A stretch of 64,000 bases of DNA from Zingiber officinale (taxonomy: Eukaryota > Streptophyta > Magnoliopsida > Zingiberales > Zingiberaceae), in assembly GCF_018446385.1 (NCBI RefSeq), contig NC_056002.1, positions 3,769,474 to 3,833,473 on the forward strand, in the 5' to 3' direction. The notes beneath the pieces are model-generated. The model did no database searches. It saw only the letters and a list, made by a program, of their open reading frames with translations, and had not been told where the DNA came from. Shown one piece after another: positions 1 through 11,275 of this stretch. The number at the start of each line of letters is the position of its first letter. Position 1 is the first letter of the stretch. A program made the position numbers and the translations under genes.

Positions 1-815
1 ATGAGTGTGATCTAAATCTATCATCCAATATCAACTCAACTACACCGCTGCACCCGTGGGGACAACAACATACCCATGAGTGATCTTTACAATCGGTGAT
101 CAATCAAAGGACATAGTACTAAGGTGCGCACTTGCTTTTGTAGATTTTCTAAAATTTTTTTGTCCAACCTTTTTCATCCAGTCGGTGAAAATGATTCTAA
201 ATGCTTAATTAGAAGTGATTCAACCCGATAATATGTGATTCTAATCGATTGATCATCATTTGGCATGAATCTAAGACCTTTAATACTATCAAATACTTTT
301 CACACTCTAAATTTGAAAAAATAAATACGAATAAACTTAAGGGAATCCAAGAGCATAATAATGCTAATTTGGCATAATTCGAGGCCAAACACTTTTTGGC
401 TAAAAGCATACGATCTCCATTCAATTGGAATCATTAGTAATCCATCAAACATCATTATTTAGCAAAAACTGTAAATATTATTGAGAGCTCAAAATACTAA
501 CTTAGGAGAACTCTAGAAGTGCAATGGTGTTTGCTCTAGGACCATCAAATATTTTTGTCCAAAGTGTTTATTGATCATTTAGCAGTCAATTTAATGATCA
601 TGTAAGTTTCCCTTTGCATCTGTCGTAGAACATTTTTGCAATTGCTCGATCCTTTTGATTCCAGCTTCATTAAAGAACGGCATGCCTCAGCAGTATGTCA
701 CACAGCGACTCGTTCGATCGTTCCTAGTACATAAAAGTCAAGAACTACGAAATTAATGCTACAACATGATCGTAAATCGAAGTAATTGAAAGTAGACTTC
801 TCAGTCCACTGGCAT
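1..815. other. AT-rich 3' flank of the ZHD gene
   Basis: No gene can be supported here. Short open frames exist but have no recognisable domain or plausible splice structure. The part just below 816 is presumably the 3' untranslated region of the ZHD gene, which is read on the minus strand. Confidence 0.5.
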
Positions 816-1679
816 TTATTGGTGGCGGTGGTGGTGGATCGGCTGGTTCTGGTGTTCTTCTTCCTCTTCGTCATCTTCCAGAAGCTGCTGCTGCTGCTGC
901 GGTTGCTGTTGCTGGTGGTTTTGCTTCTTCAGTGAGCTTTTGTTATTGTGCATCCACACCTTGAACACATGTCTTCTCACGCCGACTTCGCCGCAGAAGT
1001 GGTCCACCGCCCCCTCGTCCCCGCCCTGCATCCGCCACCCCACCTTCTCCGCGAACGCCAGCATCTTCTCCTTCTGCTCCGTCGTGAACTTGGTCCGGAA
1101 CCTCTTCCTCGACACCACGAACGGCCGCTGCGCCGCCAGATCCTCGCTCGACGACTCCGTTCCCGCCGCCGCCGCCGCCGCTCCGGCGCAGCTATTCCCA
1201 GCCAGCACCATCAGGCCGGACGCGGCGCCGAAAGCCTTCGGGTGCCCGTGGGCCGCCGGCGGCGGAAGCAAGAGCGGCGTCGCGGCGCCGTTCCGGAGCT
1301 CGCACATCTCGCCGTCGCTCTTCCGGTGGAAGCTCCGGTGGCAGCCGCAGGCGGCGCACCGGAGCGCCTCGCCGGCGCTCGGCATGAACTCGCAGCAGCC
1401 GTCGAGCACGTGGCCGCCGACGCTGGCCGCGTGGTTCCGCAGGCACTCCCGGTATCTCGGCTCCGTTTCCGGCCTCATCCCGTCGGCGGCAGGGGGGGCT
1501 ACGGAAATGTAACTGGGCTTCTGGGCCAGGGACGACGAGCCCATAGCCTCGCCTCCTCTGGCAAAGAATAGCGCAGACGAGGACGAAGGAGGAGAAGGGA
1601 GAGCCCTGGCGAAGGCAGACTGCTGCAGAGGAGCCGGGCTGTAGACCTCCTCCGTCAGCTCCACCTTCCTAAATTCCAT
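816..1679 (-). CDS. zinc-finger homeodomain (ZHD) transcription factor
   Basis: This is a complete single-exon frame of 287 residues. Near residues 76-122 lies the ZF-HD dimerisation zinc finger, with YRECLRNHAAS, HVLDGCCEFMPS and CAACGCHRSFHR carrying the Cys/His ligands. Near residues 190-253 lies a plant ZHD-type homeodomain (RKRFRTKFT, then VFKVWMHNNKSSLKK) that contacts DNA through its third helix. Family members act in the nucleus as homo- or heterodimers, often in flower and leaf development. The lack of introns and the very high GC of the exon are normal for this family in monocots. The tail is low complexity: runs of Gln, an acidic run of Asp/Glu, then His. An Ala run and a Pro-rich segment lie between the two domains. 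The ATG at 1677-1679 opens MEFRKVELTEE, a family-like start. Which ZHD paralogue it is cannot be decided from sequence alone. Confidence 0.95.
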   Translation of the reverse strand: MEFRKVELTEEVYSPAPLQQSAFARALPSPPSSSSALFFARGGEAMGSSSLAQKPSYISVAPPAADGMRPETEPRYRECLRNHAASVGGHVLDGCCEFMPSAGEALRCAACGCHRSFHRKSDGEMCELRNGAATPLLLPPPAAHGHPKAFGAASGLMVLAGNSCAGAAAAAAGTESSSEDLAAQRPFVVSRKRFRTKFTTEQKEKMLAFAEKVGWRMQGGDEGAVDHFCGEVGVRRHVFKVWMHNNKSSLKKQNHQQQQPQQQQQLLEDDEEEEEHQNQPIHHHRHQ

Positions 1680-3095
1680 TTACTAAACTCGTTAATTAAT
1701 TTAAGACGGAGTAAGAAACAGTGGCGAGGAAGAAGAGTAGGAGAGGGGAGAATCCATAACCACCGACAAGGTCATGTTTCACCCCTCCCACGCCCTGCGA
1801 CTCGCCCCACCGCCATTACAACTCTCTCTCGGTGTCTTCTCTTCTCCTCTGCAGCTGATAGCTAGCTCGGTAGGTGAGGTTGGGGATCATTTATTGCTCA
1901 GGAGCTCCTGGGATGCAACTTCAGGAAGAAAAAACAAGCTCTCTCCTAATTGTGTCAGCTGAGGCTCAGCCCTTCCCCTTCTCCTCCCCTCCGTGCATGC
2001 GTTGCTTTCTGTCATGCTCAGACGCGCTCGGTCGGGTCGAGCCATGCGGCAGGGATGGCGCAGAGCAAAAGAGGGAGTCGGGGGAGGGCAATCATGGGCC
2101 CCTCCACGAAGCCTGCAGAGCTTGTGGGAGTGTCAGGTCTCATTACTAAAAGGAAGACAGCACACTTCTCCGTCTTCGCCCTCTCTCTCTCTCGCTAATC
2201 GCCTAGCTCTAGCTATTCGATCCCTAGGTCGTACGCTACGTTTACAACGGAGAGAGAGTCGAGAAAGGGAGGAGAAGATAAACAACAGGCACAATGTTTG
2301 ACTTACTCCAAGGCCATGATCGTTACTTGGAAGAAGAATTCACATCAACCACAATGTATCCTAGTTCTCTTTGTTTCAAATTCATATCGAGAGGTCTCAT
2401 TAACGTCAACTTAGCTTGCTCTCTCATAGATGCATGCTGAGATTTACTCGATTTTATTCCATTCCTCGTGGCCCACATGGAATTGCCCTCCGGGTGGAAG
2501 CACATGAAGCTTTCACATCCCGTGACCAGTAAGACTGCCACTTAATGGCTGTCCACAGGTTGGGGATCAATCGAAAGAGAAGGGGACTAATATCTTTGTG
2601 GTTATCTTCTTTATGTTTCTTAAGCAATCGGTGCATGCACGTTTAATTTCCCTTCGTTGAAAATGATGATTAGTGATTAGTTAAGATAACGACACGGAGT
2701 GGTTGTTTATTTAATTAAGCTGGTCTCGGACGGTGCACGTGGCGGATGCCTGGACGGCGGGGTTTGTTACAGCGACGACGTGCGATTGAGTGCGGCGGAT
2801 GCACGCGGGAGGACGGCGCTGAGTCTGAGGTAGGTTGTGTGGTTTAATTAATCGATGGATTACGGAGCATTGGCGTCGGATTGGTAGGGGCGTAACTAAC
2901 TCATCACGTGTAACAACAAATCAATGCCGCTAGGAGGTTGAAATAAATATATCATTATAACACTCACGGTTTCATAAACATATGAAGTTATAATTATAAC
3001 AACATATTTTTTTTATTATATTTTTTCTAATATTAACACTCATTATTTATAGATTTTATCATTCACTTAATCTTGAGTTAATTGTTCATCCAGTG
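1680..3095. other. upstream region of the ZHD gene
   Basis: This is the 5' flank of the minus-strand ZHD gene. No protein gene is supported; several overlapping frames at 1774-2640 lack domains. A G-box core (CACGTG) lies at 2736-2741, about 1.06 kb upstream of the ZHD start. From about 2940 the sequence becomes very AT-rich and runs into an LTR-like element. Confidence 0.5.
2736..2741. promoter_or_regulatory. G-box core CACGTG upstream of ZHD
   Basis: CACGTG lies inside GTGCACGTGGCGG, the core bound by bZIP and bHLH factors, about 1.06 kb from the ZHD start codon. A six-base match is weak evidence of function. Confidence 0.25.
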
Positions 3096-4196
3096 TTAAG
3101 GCTTTTAGGTCTTGCCCAATCAAATTGCAAACCGTCGAGAGAAGGTCGGCCGATTTTTACGCCGGTTGAACATAAGGAGTTTAGTATTTTACTCTTAAAC
3201 TGAAAGGATAACATGATCGATCGGATCTAAAGACGGTCGTGCTTATAGACTAGTTGGAATGTCTAACCCATCTTGTAATCGATTAGCCTTGGGTCTAGTC
3301 AGAATATGATTGGTCTCTCCAATTCTTATAAATTTCTCTATACATATCTGGCTAGATAAAGACTGGCCGGTCCTAAGGCACGTAGACTTATAAATCTCTC
3401 TATGTATGCTAGGCTAATAAAGGTCAGTTGGGCTTAAGGCACTTGGCTTCATATTGATTCTCGAACAGAGTTCCAACACGACCAATGTATTATATTATTT
3501 GTCGGACGGATAGCTAATACTGTGCATAACGTAATTGAGCAGCTTAATGCAAGGACAAACATAAAGACGATCGGCTTTATGAGTTGGCCAGGATATACTC
3601 AGCCGATAACATGAGCAGAGATTATGCGGAACATAACTGAACAGCTTAACGTAAGGACAGACATAAAGGCAGCCGACCTTATGGGTCAATCGGGACATCC
3701 TTAGCCGACAACATGAGTAGAGAATCCTAACAACTTATCAGAATAACAACCATATGTCAAAGAATATTCTGTTAGAACCTTCTTCAAGGATTATTGGGTG
3801 TCTCATCAGCCGACTACTTATAACAGCATATTTCTTCAATGACCTCAATAACGACATAAGCTATAAATAATAAAAGAGGTATACATATGGGTAAACAAAA
3901 GATTCCTCAGACAATTATTACACATTACTTAGGTTATACACTTCCATTACCCAACAACCTCTGACATTCGTAACCTCTTCATGATTGCGAAGGTTATAAG
4001 ATGTGGTATATAAAGGGGGTACTCTTCATTTATAGGTACGTTCTCTGAACATCTAAAGTTTACTTTCGCGTGCATATTCTCTACTATTCTTCTTTCACCC
4101 GTCTGGAACTATACTAACTTTAGCGTTAGAGGACTTCACCAGGGACTCCCTTGGTTTCTAGCCGCTGATATTTTGTTGTCTTTTCTCCGTGTGAGC
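3096..4196 (+). mobile_element. gypsy-like LTR, probably solo or truncated
   Basis: This AT-rich block has the layout of a plant Ty3/gypsy LTR. A TATA box (TATATAAAGGGGG) lies near 4003. It is followed about 115 bases later by the segment ACTTTAGCGTTAGAGG and CCAGGGACTCCC, which resembles the conserved 3' portion of many gypsy LTRs (TGACTTGAGCGTCGGAGGG type). Both ends are approximate: TGTTAAGG near 3096 and GAGCA near 4196. No target duplication and no internal domains were seen. It is old and abuts the 3' end of the LINE. Confidence 0.5.
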
Positions 4197-7100
4197 AGGA
4201 TTGAAAGGAAGTTTCTCTGTGGAGTAAAAAATCTCCTCTCAATCAACCACCGATCCATCGTGCCCAGCGTGTCATTTCTGTAGTTTTCAGATAGGATCAT
4301 CTGTGATATCAAATATGATGTCCATCTATCTCTTATCTTGTCCCAAAATGAGCGGGTAATAATGCAATCAAAGAAAATATAAGCGTTGAACTCCTTAGTT
4401 TGGTGACATAAGGCATAAAGCTTGTAAGGCCGTCTATCCACTGCCATTATCTTCCCGTGCGCAAGCCGCCAAGAAGTAAATTGATGTTTGGGCAGTGTGT
4501 AGGCTTCCGTACCACCAAATCCCAAAGGACTTTGGGTCTTTTAGGACAGAAATGTAGGATCAAGATGCGCTAGAGGCGGGATGAATACCGCTCGTGACTT
4601 GCATCTTCATTTTAAAACAATCGGAGAGAGAGTAAAGGCAACAAAATAAAGAAAGACAAAAGAACAATACTAATTCGACCAAGATTTACTTGGTTCGGAG
4701 CCTGTAGCGGCTTTTACTCCAAGGCCCGCACATGAGAGTACTTTCGTTGGTCAAATACTAATCAATCGGAAAGTTACAATAGATTATTACAATTTGAACA
4801 CAAGTAACTTGAATAAAAACAATACCGACGATTTGGAGGATTAGATCTTCAACGCATTCGTCGTCAAAACAGCTTTCTGGTGTCGAGGAGGCTTTTTCTG
4901 AGCAGCACAAAGAAGCAAAAGTTGTTCGGAATGTTGTTGTTGAGCCACTAGTCAAAGACTCAAAGTCTTCTTTTATAGCCCATTCCGGGTGCCTGGATTC
5001 CCACCCGAGTGCTTGGACCGTGTTGACATGGCGTGTTCTTATCAAAAGTTGATCGACAAAGGTTATCCACCTCCGGGCGCTCGAATCGTAACATAGGTCC
5101 GACCAACCCTTACACTCCAGCTCAGTGAACATATCACATTTGATCGTCCAGGCGCCTGGAACAGCTTCGGGCACTCGGACCACCAGGGCGCCTGGCTAGG
5201 CGCCTCGCCCGGGCTGTTAGCCATTCAAGGCAGTCCGAGTGCTGGGACTAGCTCCGGGCACCCGGACCACCATTTTGTCAAGTTTATTTTCTACAAAATA
5301 AGATTAGTTTAAACAAATAATATGTAAAGAATGACAAGATTTGATAGCGTTTAGACTGTTCAATCCTGACTTTTAGTTTTACAGAAATTCTAGGTCAAAC
5401 CGACGTCTACTGTTCCCTTTTCGGAAAACGCGTCCTCATCTACTTCTCTTAGGAGAAATTATATCTTTTGTTAAACTGGTCCTCTAGATTGTCTAGACTT
5501 TTTCTCAACGTCCAAGACTTTAGTACTTCATGCTAGACGTCTGCTCCACGACCCATCCAGTCTTTTACCTGGTGTCGGCGACCCCCAGAATTTCAGCTAG
5601 AGTCTTCGACTCTAGGATTTTTCCCAAAGTCCTTGACCCGCCAAGACTTTGCCCAGTTTCTTAGGCTAAGACTTCGTTGTCTAACCGCATCTAGGACTTT
5701 CCATCTACCTAAAATCTACTAGGACTTTTACCTAAGACAACTTAGGACTTTTATGCAAGCTCAATCACACTTATTAGATAACAAGACAACTTAACTTTAA
5801 ACCCTTTGTCATTATCAAAATGCAGGTTTGATCGTCTGGTGCTCCCTGCACAAACAAGAAAAACTCATAAGCCAACACAACACCATTGCTTTCACTCACA
5901 AAACATTCAATAAATCATGTTCGTTGCACCTATCAAACTTGTACGTTCCAAGAGTTCATCGTGAATCTGTAATAAATGTTTAATAAGAGGGGAATCTTAG
6001 TGCTTACTCTTCCAATGCCAAAAATTCACATATTGAAGGTAAATGGTGATAAACTCACCACATCCAAAGAGAATTCATTCGATTTTGAATATTCTATAAA
6101 GTTCGACATAGGAGAGTGGTATTCCATGCTTGCAATTCTCTAAACCCATATCATCCCTCTTCCTTTGGTAAAGATATGGTTGCCCAAGAGATTGACAAAT
6201 GCTTTGTAGACCAAACGAAAGAGCGACAAATACCATAAATCTTGTCAATCATGCCACTAGGCATATGAAGTATAGATAGCCAATAACATTCAACACCTTG
6301 AAGGATTGATCTCACCAATTCCAACCGGGCAGCATGTGAAAGAGTATGCTTCAACCAAGATGTCACCTTCTTTGTTACTGCTTTAAGAAGTTCCCCATAA
6401 TTCACAATGTGTAACTTCTACATAGCTAATAGAATGCCAAGATATCGAAAAGGAAAATACCCTTGTTGAAATCGATAATGTGAAGAAGCTACTCACGGAT
6501 ATGGTCATCAACTTCGGCCATATATACGTTAGATTTTAGCAGGTTAGCTCTAAGGTCAGCTATGTCTCCAAAATCCTTCAAACAACACATAATGAGGTTC
6601 AATGCATGTGTCGAAATATCTGCTCTTGCAAACAATAGAAGGTCATCGTTATATGCCAGATGAGTGAGCTGGACACCTGTACACATCGGATGATAATGAA
6701 AAGCAAGTTGTTCTGAGATTTCTTTTAATGAATAGGAGAAAACCTCCAGACATAGTCAAACAACAAAGGAGAGAGGGGATCATCTTATCTTAATCCTTTT
6801 CTTCCATAAAATAAATCATGTAATCCACTATTGAGACTCATCGAATAGGAGAAGGTAGTGAAGTATTCATGTATCCATCCACAAAATTATTGGGGAAAAC
6901 CATAATCAACAAGTGAGGACATAAGAAATCCCTAATCTGCCATATCAAAAGTCTTTCGTAAATCTACTTTAATTATGTATCTTGGTGGAATTCTCTTACG
7001 AGCATATTTCCTCAATATTTCTGAGCAAGATGGATGATATCACCAATGGACCAATCTCAAATAAAAGCCACTTGCGTTGGATCTAACAAACTTCCTATAA

Positions 7101-8360
7101 CATTGGGCAAGATGGATGATTTTGGAGATAACTTTGAAGAAAATTGTACAACATGAGATTGACCAATAATCAAAAATATGTGGAGAATAATTATATTTGG
7201 GAATTAGCGCAATCAAAATATGGTTCCATTATTTAAGGAGTCACCTGTACTTAAAAAACTCCTTCACTGCTGCAATAAAATTTGGTCCTATCTTATCCCA
7301 AGCCGAGGTATAAAATGTCATAATATATCTATCCAGGTCGGGGGCTTTATCAACTCCGATATCAAAAAGAGCATTCCATATTTCATCCATATCAATTGAA
7401 GCAATAGTAAAATCCCCCACTTGAGTTTGAGATAGTCGGTGTCGAGAAAAGTTGTTGTTGTCCAAAAGAATGCTATGTTTAGTTTTGTCCAATACGTCTT
7501 GAAAAAATCCCACAAACTCTTCTGCGATCTCATCCAAACTAGTTGTTTGTTCCCCAGATTACTTGGTGAATGTGATGATTACATTCTTTTTATTGTTTCA
7601 CTTTACTAGATCATGGAAGAATTTTATACATCTATAACTATTCTTTAGGTATGTACCTTTTACTCTTTGTTGGTAAAACAACTACTTCACCTCCACCAAC
7701 ATGGTGGCTCTTTTCCTCATTGCCCCATAATTACTTGGTGGGTACCCCTGGATAGAAGGCTCCTTTGGGAATCCTCTAGCACTGATTTGCTCTGGTAGCT
7801 TGCTCCAAGATGGGTTGGAAATGTAACTGATCAAGACTTCGCAGCTTGACATTTAACTGAGTGAGTTTCACCTTGAGTATGAATTGAGCATTCCCGAAGA
7901 TGGGTTCATCCCCAAAAGTTACTACCAAGTCTTTAAAACCATCATGTAATGCCCACATATTAAAAACTTTGAAAGGCCTATTACTTCTCTTATCCCTTGC
8001 AAGTGTATACACTATAGCACAAGAATGATTTGAAAAGCATCTAGGCAGAGTGAATTCCACATAACTATTAATATCCGCTATAAGCTAATGTGAATTTACC
8101 AATGCTCAATCAAGTTTTGAATATACCTATCCATTAGTCCAGGTTAAACGACATCCAATAGAGGGAAGGTCCACCAATCCACTTGTATGCACAAAACACT
8201 CTAAATCACTTAGCTCATAGTTAGTAACAGGTTGTCCACCTTCCTTATCTGTGAACAATAATAGGGAGTTGAAATCACTCATGATGAGCCAAGGTTCAAT
8301 TATGGTTTCCCCAAAATGGGAGAGAGCAGTCCATAAAGGCCTCTATGTCACAATATAATA
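4197..8360 (-). pseudogene. LINE ORF2 remnant (endonuclease, RT, zf-RVT)
   Basis: Reading on the minus strand from high to low coordinates. The endonuclease end is near 8360-8050, with PWLIMSDFNSLL, then GLVDLPSIGCRLTWTNG and LPRCFSNHS, matching the WLxxGDFN, FTWTN and SDH landmarks. The RT start is at 7537-7241 with VDKAPDLDRY, where families have DKAPGPDGY. The RT active-site block is at 6686-6489 with LAYNDDLLLF, where families have YADD. The RT thumb is at 6405-6151 with KVTSWLKHTLSHAARLELV. The zf-RVT region is at 4525-4197 with LYALCHQTKEFNAYIFFDC. Altered catalytic motifs and many frame breaks make it non-functional. A solo LTR at 4553-5856 separates the zf-RVT part from the rest. Confidence 0.85.
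4553..5856 (-). mobile_element. copia solo LTR (copy A), inside the LINE
   Basis: The block starts TGTAGGATC and ends near ACAAACA, about 1.3 kb, with LINE sequence on both sides. It shares its opening (GATCAAGATGCGCTAG), the TTTACTTGGTTCGGAGCC segment near 4685 and the CTTTCGTTGG segment near 4741 with the LTRs at 13457 and 33311. The flanks hold a short imperfect duplication (AGAA at 4549-4552 and 5857-5860). The orientation is taken from copy D, whose primer binding site is preserved. A fossil with no internal region. Confidence 0.7.
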
Positions 8361-9984
8361 AAGTCTATAGACAAAAGTTACCAAGAAAACCCTGTCTGTT
8401 AGAGAACATCTTAACTAACAATGTAAATATTGGTCCGATGCCAGAGTACATCTAAAGAAACCTATTGCATATTCCATAAGAGCAAAATGTGTCATCGATT
8501 AGAAAATGTGAAATTATTAGCTATTCCCATACCCAAAAATTTCCATTGCATGATGATATCTAAAGCATCCTCATTGAGCTTAGTTTTAAGAAACGCCATC
8601 ATTTGAATATCTTTTTGTTTGAGGAGATGTTGTACCCCCTACGTTTGAGGACTTTATGAAAGACCTAATATTGTATTAGGCTATCTTCATTGATCATGAG
8701 ATGTACAGACTGTTTGGACCCTTAATTGGTGACCACTTTGTTGTACACTTTGACAACCATCTCCATGTGGTTGAGTAGGAGCGGAAATACCCTCAGAGCT
8801 ACTTTTTTGACTTCCAGAATTTGTCAATACCAAAATCAAGCTATCCTTACTTGTATCAGCTATATCTTGCGTACCTATAGAGACTGTAAGGGACAAACTT
8901 TGATCAGATTGCTCTTGGATCATGACAACTATCTTAGGTCTTGTTTGTTGTGAGCTGGAAAAGTTTTAATTGACTTCTTCTATATTCTGTCCAATTTCTA
9001 GTGTGCCAGCTACAAGGGTTTGTTTGTTTGGCCTTGGATCCATTGGTGTTGCATCCATGATCAACGAAACTACCCTCTCAATAATCACCAAAATTGGTGC
9101 CTCATCTGGTACTGTTGGCATGTTCAAAACCTCTTCCATTACATGTTGTGATTCTTGTTCCTTCCTTTGATAAACCGAAGGTTGTCTCCCCCTTTTGATG
9201 ATCGCCTCCCTCTTGTGGATAAAGACTAATGGGAAGGCCCTCCCTCTTGATTAATGGTCTCTCTATGATTTATACATGTATCCTTATGGTGTCCAAGTCT
9301 TCAACAATCAACACAAAAATCGAGTATGATTTCATATATTATCTTCAAATCAAGTTGAGCACCGGTGGGTAATGTTACTAGAACCTCTGTGATGTTCTCC
9401 TCAAGAACTGAAATCTCCACTAAGAGACAAGCATAAGTCAACCTTTCTCAAGTACGCGCCAACTTGTCGGTGTACAGTAGTTTACCAACTTCAGAACTTA
9501 TCATGCTAAGTGTTGGATCCGAAAAGTAGCTAGAGGAGGGGGGGTGTTGGCGTTGCTTGTTTCTTCAAAGATGTGCAGCGGAAATATACAAGAAACAAAC
9601 GCTCACAATGCTAACAAGTAGATTTACTTGGTATCCACCTCCAAAGGAGGTGACTAGTCCAAGGATCCACGCACACACACACACACACCTCCACTAATAA
9701 ACACTCCTTTTCAATAACTACCGAAGGCGGAGAAGCCTACAAGACTCTTAATACAGAAAGAAAAGAAAAGGGAATAAAAATATAAGCAAAGCTTACAATG
9801 AATACAAGAACCCTAACCATAGCTTTCTTCTTCTTGCGTTTGATCCGCCTCTTGACTTGGAAGAGCATCCAAGAACCTTCAAGAACTGGTGATCTGGAGC
9901 TTAGAGAGAGCTGTGGAGTTGGTGTCGAGGATCTGAAATGAATCGGTGAAGGTCTGCTGAAGGAAACGCTCGCCTGCAGCTAAA

Positions 9985-10285
9985 TACGACGCCAACGGTC
10001 GGATCCCGATCGATTGGATTGCTCCCAATCGATCGGGGAGGCTTTGGATCGATCAACCGATCGATCCAGAGCACCTCTGTGCTCTCTGGAATAGCCTGGA
10101 TCGATCGGCTGATCGATCCAAGGCTTATCACGCACAAACAACAGCTCCCAATCGATCTACTGATCGATTGGGACCTCTGGATTGATCCAAAGGGGTACTG
10201 TTCACGGGGACTCACCCGATCGATCAGCTGGATTGATCGGTTGATCAATCCAGATCTGTTGGATTGATCGGCTGATCAATCCAGA
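9985..10285. repeat. GATCGATC palindromic module cluster in LTR B
   Basis: Repeated modules such as TGGATCGATC, a four-base spacer, then GATCGATCCA form imperfect to perfect palindromes. At least five such paired modules occur in 300 bases, separated by 20-45 bases of unrelated sequence. The same words recur in the hAT leader at 40137-40432. Confidence 0.8.
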
Positions 10286-10329
10286 TCTTGGTTTTTGCCC
10301 AAAACAAAGTCCAAAGCCCCCTAAACCAA

Positions 10330-10860
10330 CATCCAGTCAACCATGACTTGTTGGCACATAAAACCTAGCATCCGGTCACCCTTGACCAGCTAGGACTCTC
10401 TCACCAAGTGTCTGGTAAAACCCTTTGACTCACTTGGACTTTTCTCCTCTTGCCAAGTATCCGGTCAATCCCTTTGACTTACTTGGACTTTTCTCCCTCA
10501 TGCCAAGTATCCGGTCAATCTCTTTGACCTACTTGAACTTTTCTTCCTCGTGCCAAGTATCCGGTCAATCCCTTTGACCTACTTAGACTTTCACCAGATG
10601 TCTGGTTAACCTTGACCCATCTGGATTTCCCCGTGCCTGACTTCACTCACCAGGACTTTCACCTGGCTTCACTCACCAGGATTTTCTTCTGCCTGACTTC
10701 ACTCACCAGGACTTTCACACTGCCTATCTTCACTCACTAGGTCTTTCAAACTGCCTAACTTCACTCACTAGGTCTTTCACCTGCCTTCACTCACCAGGAT
10801 TTTCCTCCTGCCTAACATCCCAGTTAGGACTTCCCAATCAAGTATCTGGTCGACCTTGAC
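10330..10860. repeat. tandem short units in LTR B
   Basis: Units of roughly 30-60 bases recur: first TGCCAAGTATCCGGTCAATC followed by TTTGACTTACTTGGACTT, three to four times, then TTCACTCACCAGGACTTTC-type units about six times. Similar units occur in LTR D at 14450-14650, so this array is a family trait. Confidence 0.7.
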
Positions 10861-11275
10861 CTACTTGACTCTTCTTCAACCAACCTGATCAGAGGAGAAT
10901 TGCACCAAACAATCTCCCCAAATGAACAACTGCCTTGTCAAACATCGAAACCCAAACCAAGACTCAAGCTTGGTCAACCAGGTCAGCCTTGACCTGAGGG
11001 ATATTGCACCAACACTAAGTACCTTCGTCGTCCAACAATCCAGAGGGAGCCCATGTAGCTATATCCATGTCGGAATAAACCTCCCATCCTCCTCAAAGAT
11101 AAAACAACTATGCATGTGTTTCAAAAATAATGAGATTTCGAAGGAGAAATAAGGTTCTCCATGGAGCACATTTTTCCTATCCATGGTCGTATCAAATTTG
11201 TAAATTACCTATCCGCTTTTGTGCATGGAAAATATATTAGGAATTCTCCATTTACAAGCCACTACTTATACTTCG

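Larger units (their letters stand above)
9511..11014 (-). mobile_element. copia solo LTR (copy B) with exact TSD
   Basis: The 1504-bp LTR starts TGTTGGATCC and ends TTGCACCAACA. It is flanked by an exact 5-bp duplication, CTAAG, at 9506-9510 and 11015-11019. The LINE ORF1 sequence is continuous on removing it. No internal region remains, so it is a solo LTR left by LTR-LTR recombination. A (CA)n run lies near 9671. Palindromic GATCGATC modules fill 9985-10285, and a tandem series of CACCAGGACTTTC / CACTAGGTCTTTC-type units fills 10330-10860. Confidence 0.85.
4197..11275 (-). mobile_element. old L1-type LINE, split by two solo LTRs
   Basis: The minus strand carries, in order, an ORF1 remnant, an apurinic-type endonuclease, reverse transcriptase and a zf-RVT C-terminal region, which is the layout of plant L1 non-LTR elements. 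The host-facing segments are about 4197-4552, 5857-9510 and 11015-11275; the gaps are solo LTRs. No poly(A) tail or target duplication was found, and the 3' end is blurred by the LTR at 3096-4196. Stops and frame changes throughout show it is long dead. It adds to about 4.3 kb once the LTRs are removed, shorter than the 5-6 kb usual for plant L1s. Confidence 0.85.
8680..11275 (-). pseudogene. LINE ORF1 remnant with CCHC knuckle
   Basis: On the minus strand near 9318-9268 the sequence reads C-V-D-C, then stop-R-L-G, then H-H-K-D-T-C. This keeps the C-x2-C-x4-H-x4-C spacing of the zinc knuckle in plant L1 ORF1 proteins, but the residue after the second Cys is a stop codon. The frame region is cut at 9510/11015 by a solo LTR and resumes at 11020-11275. 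ORF1 proteins bind the LINE RNA. The piece is decayed. Confidence 0.65.

Noticed and set aside
940-1571. Plus-strand frames of about 190-207 residues over the ZHD gene
   Set aside because: They are antisense shadows of a GC-rich exon with no domain of their own.
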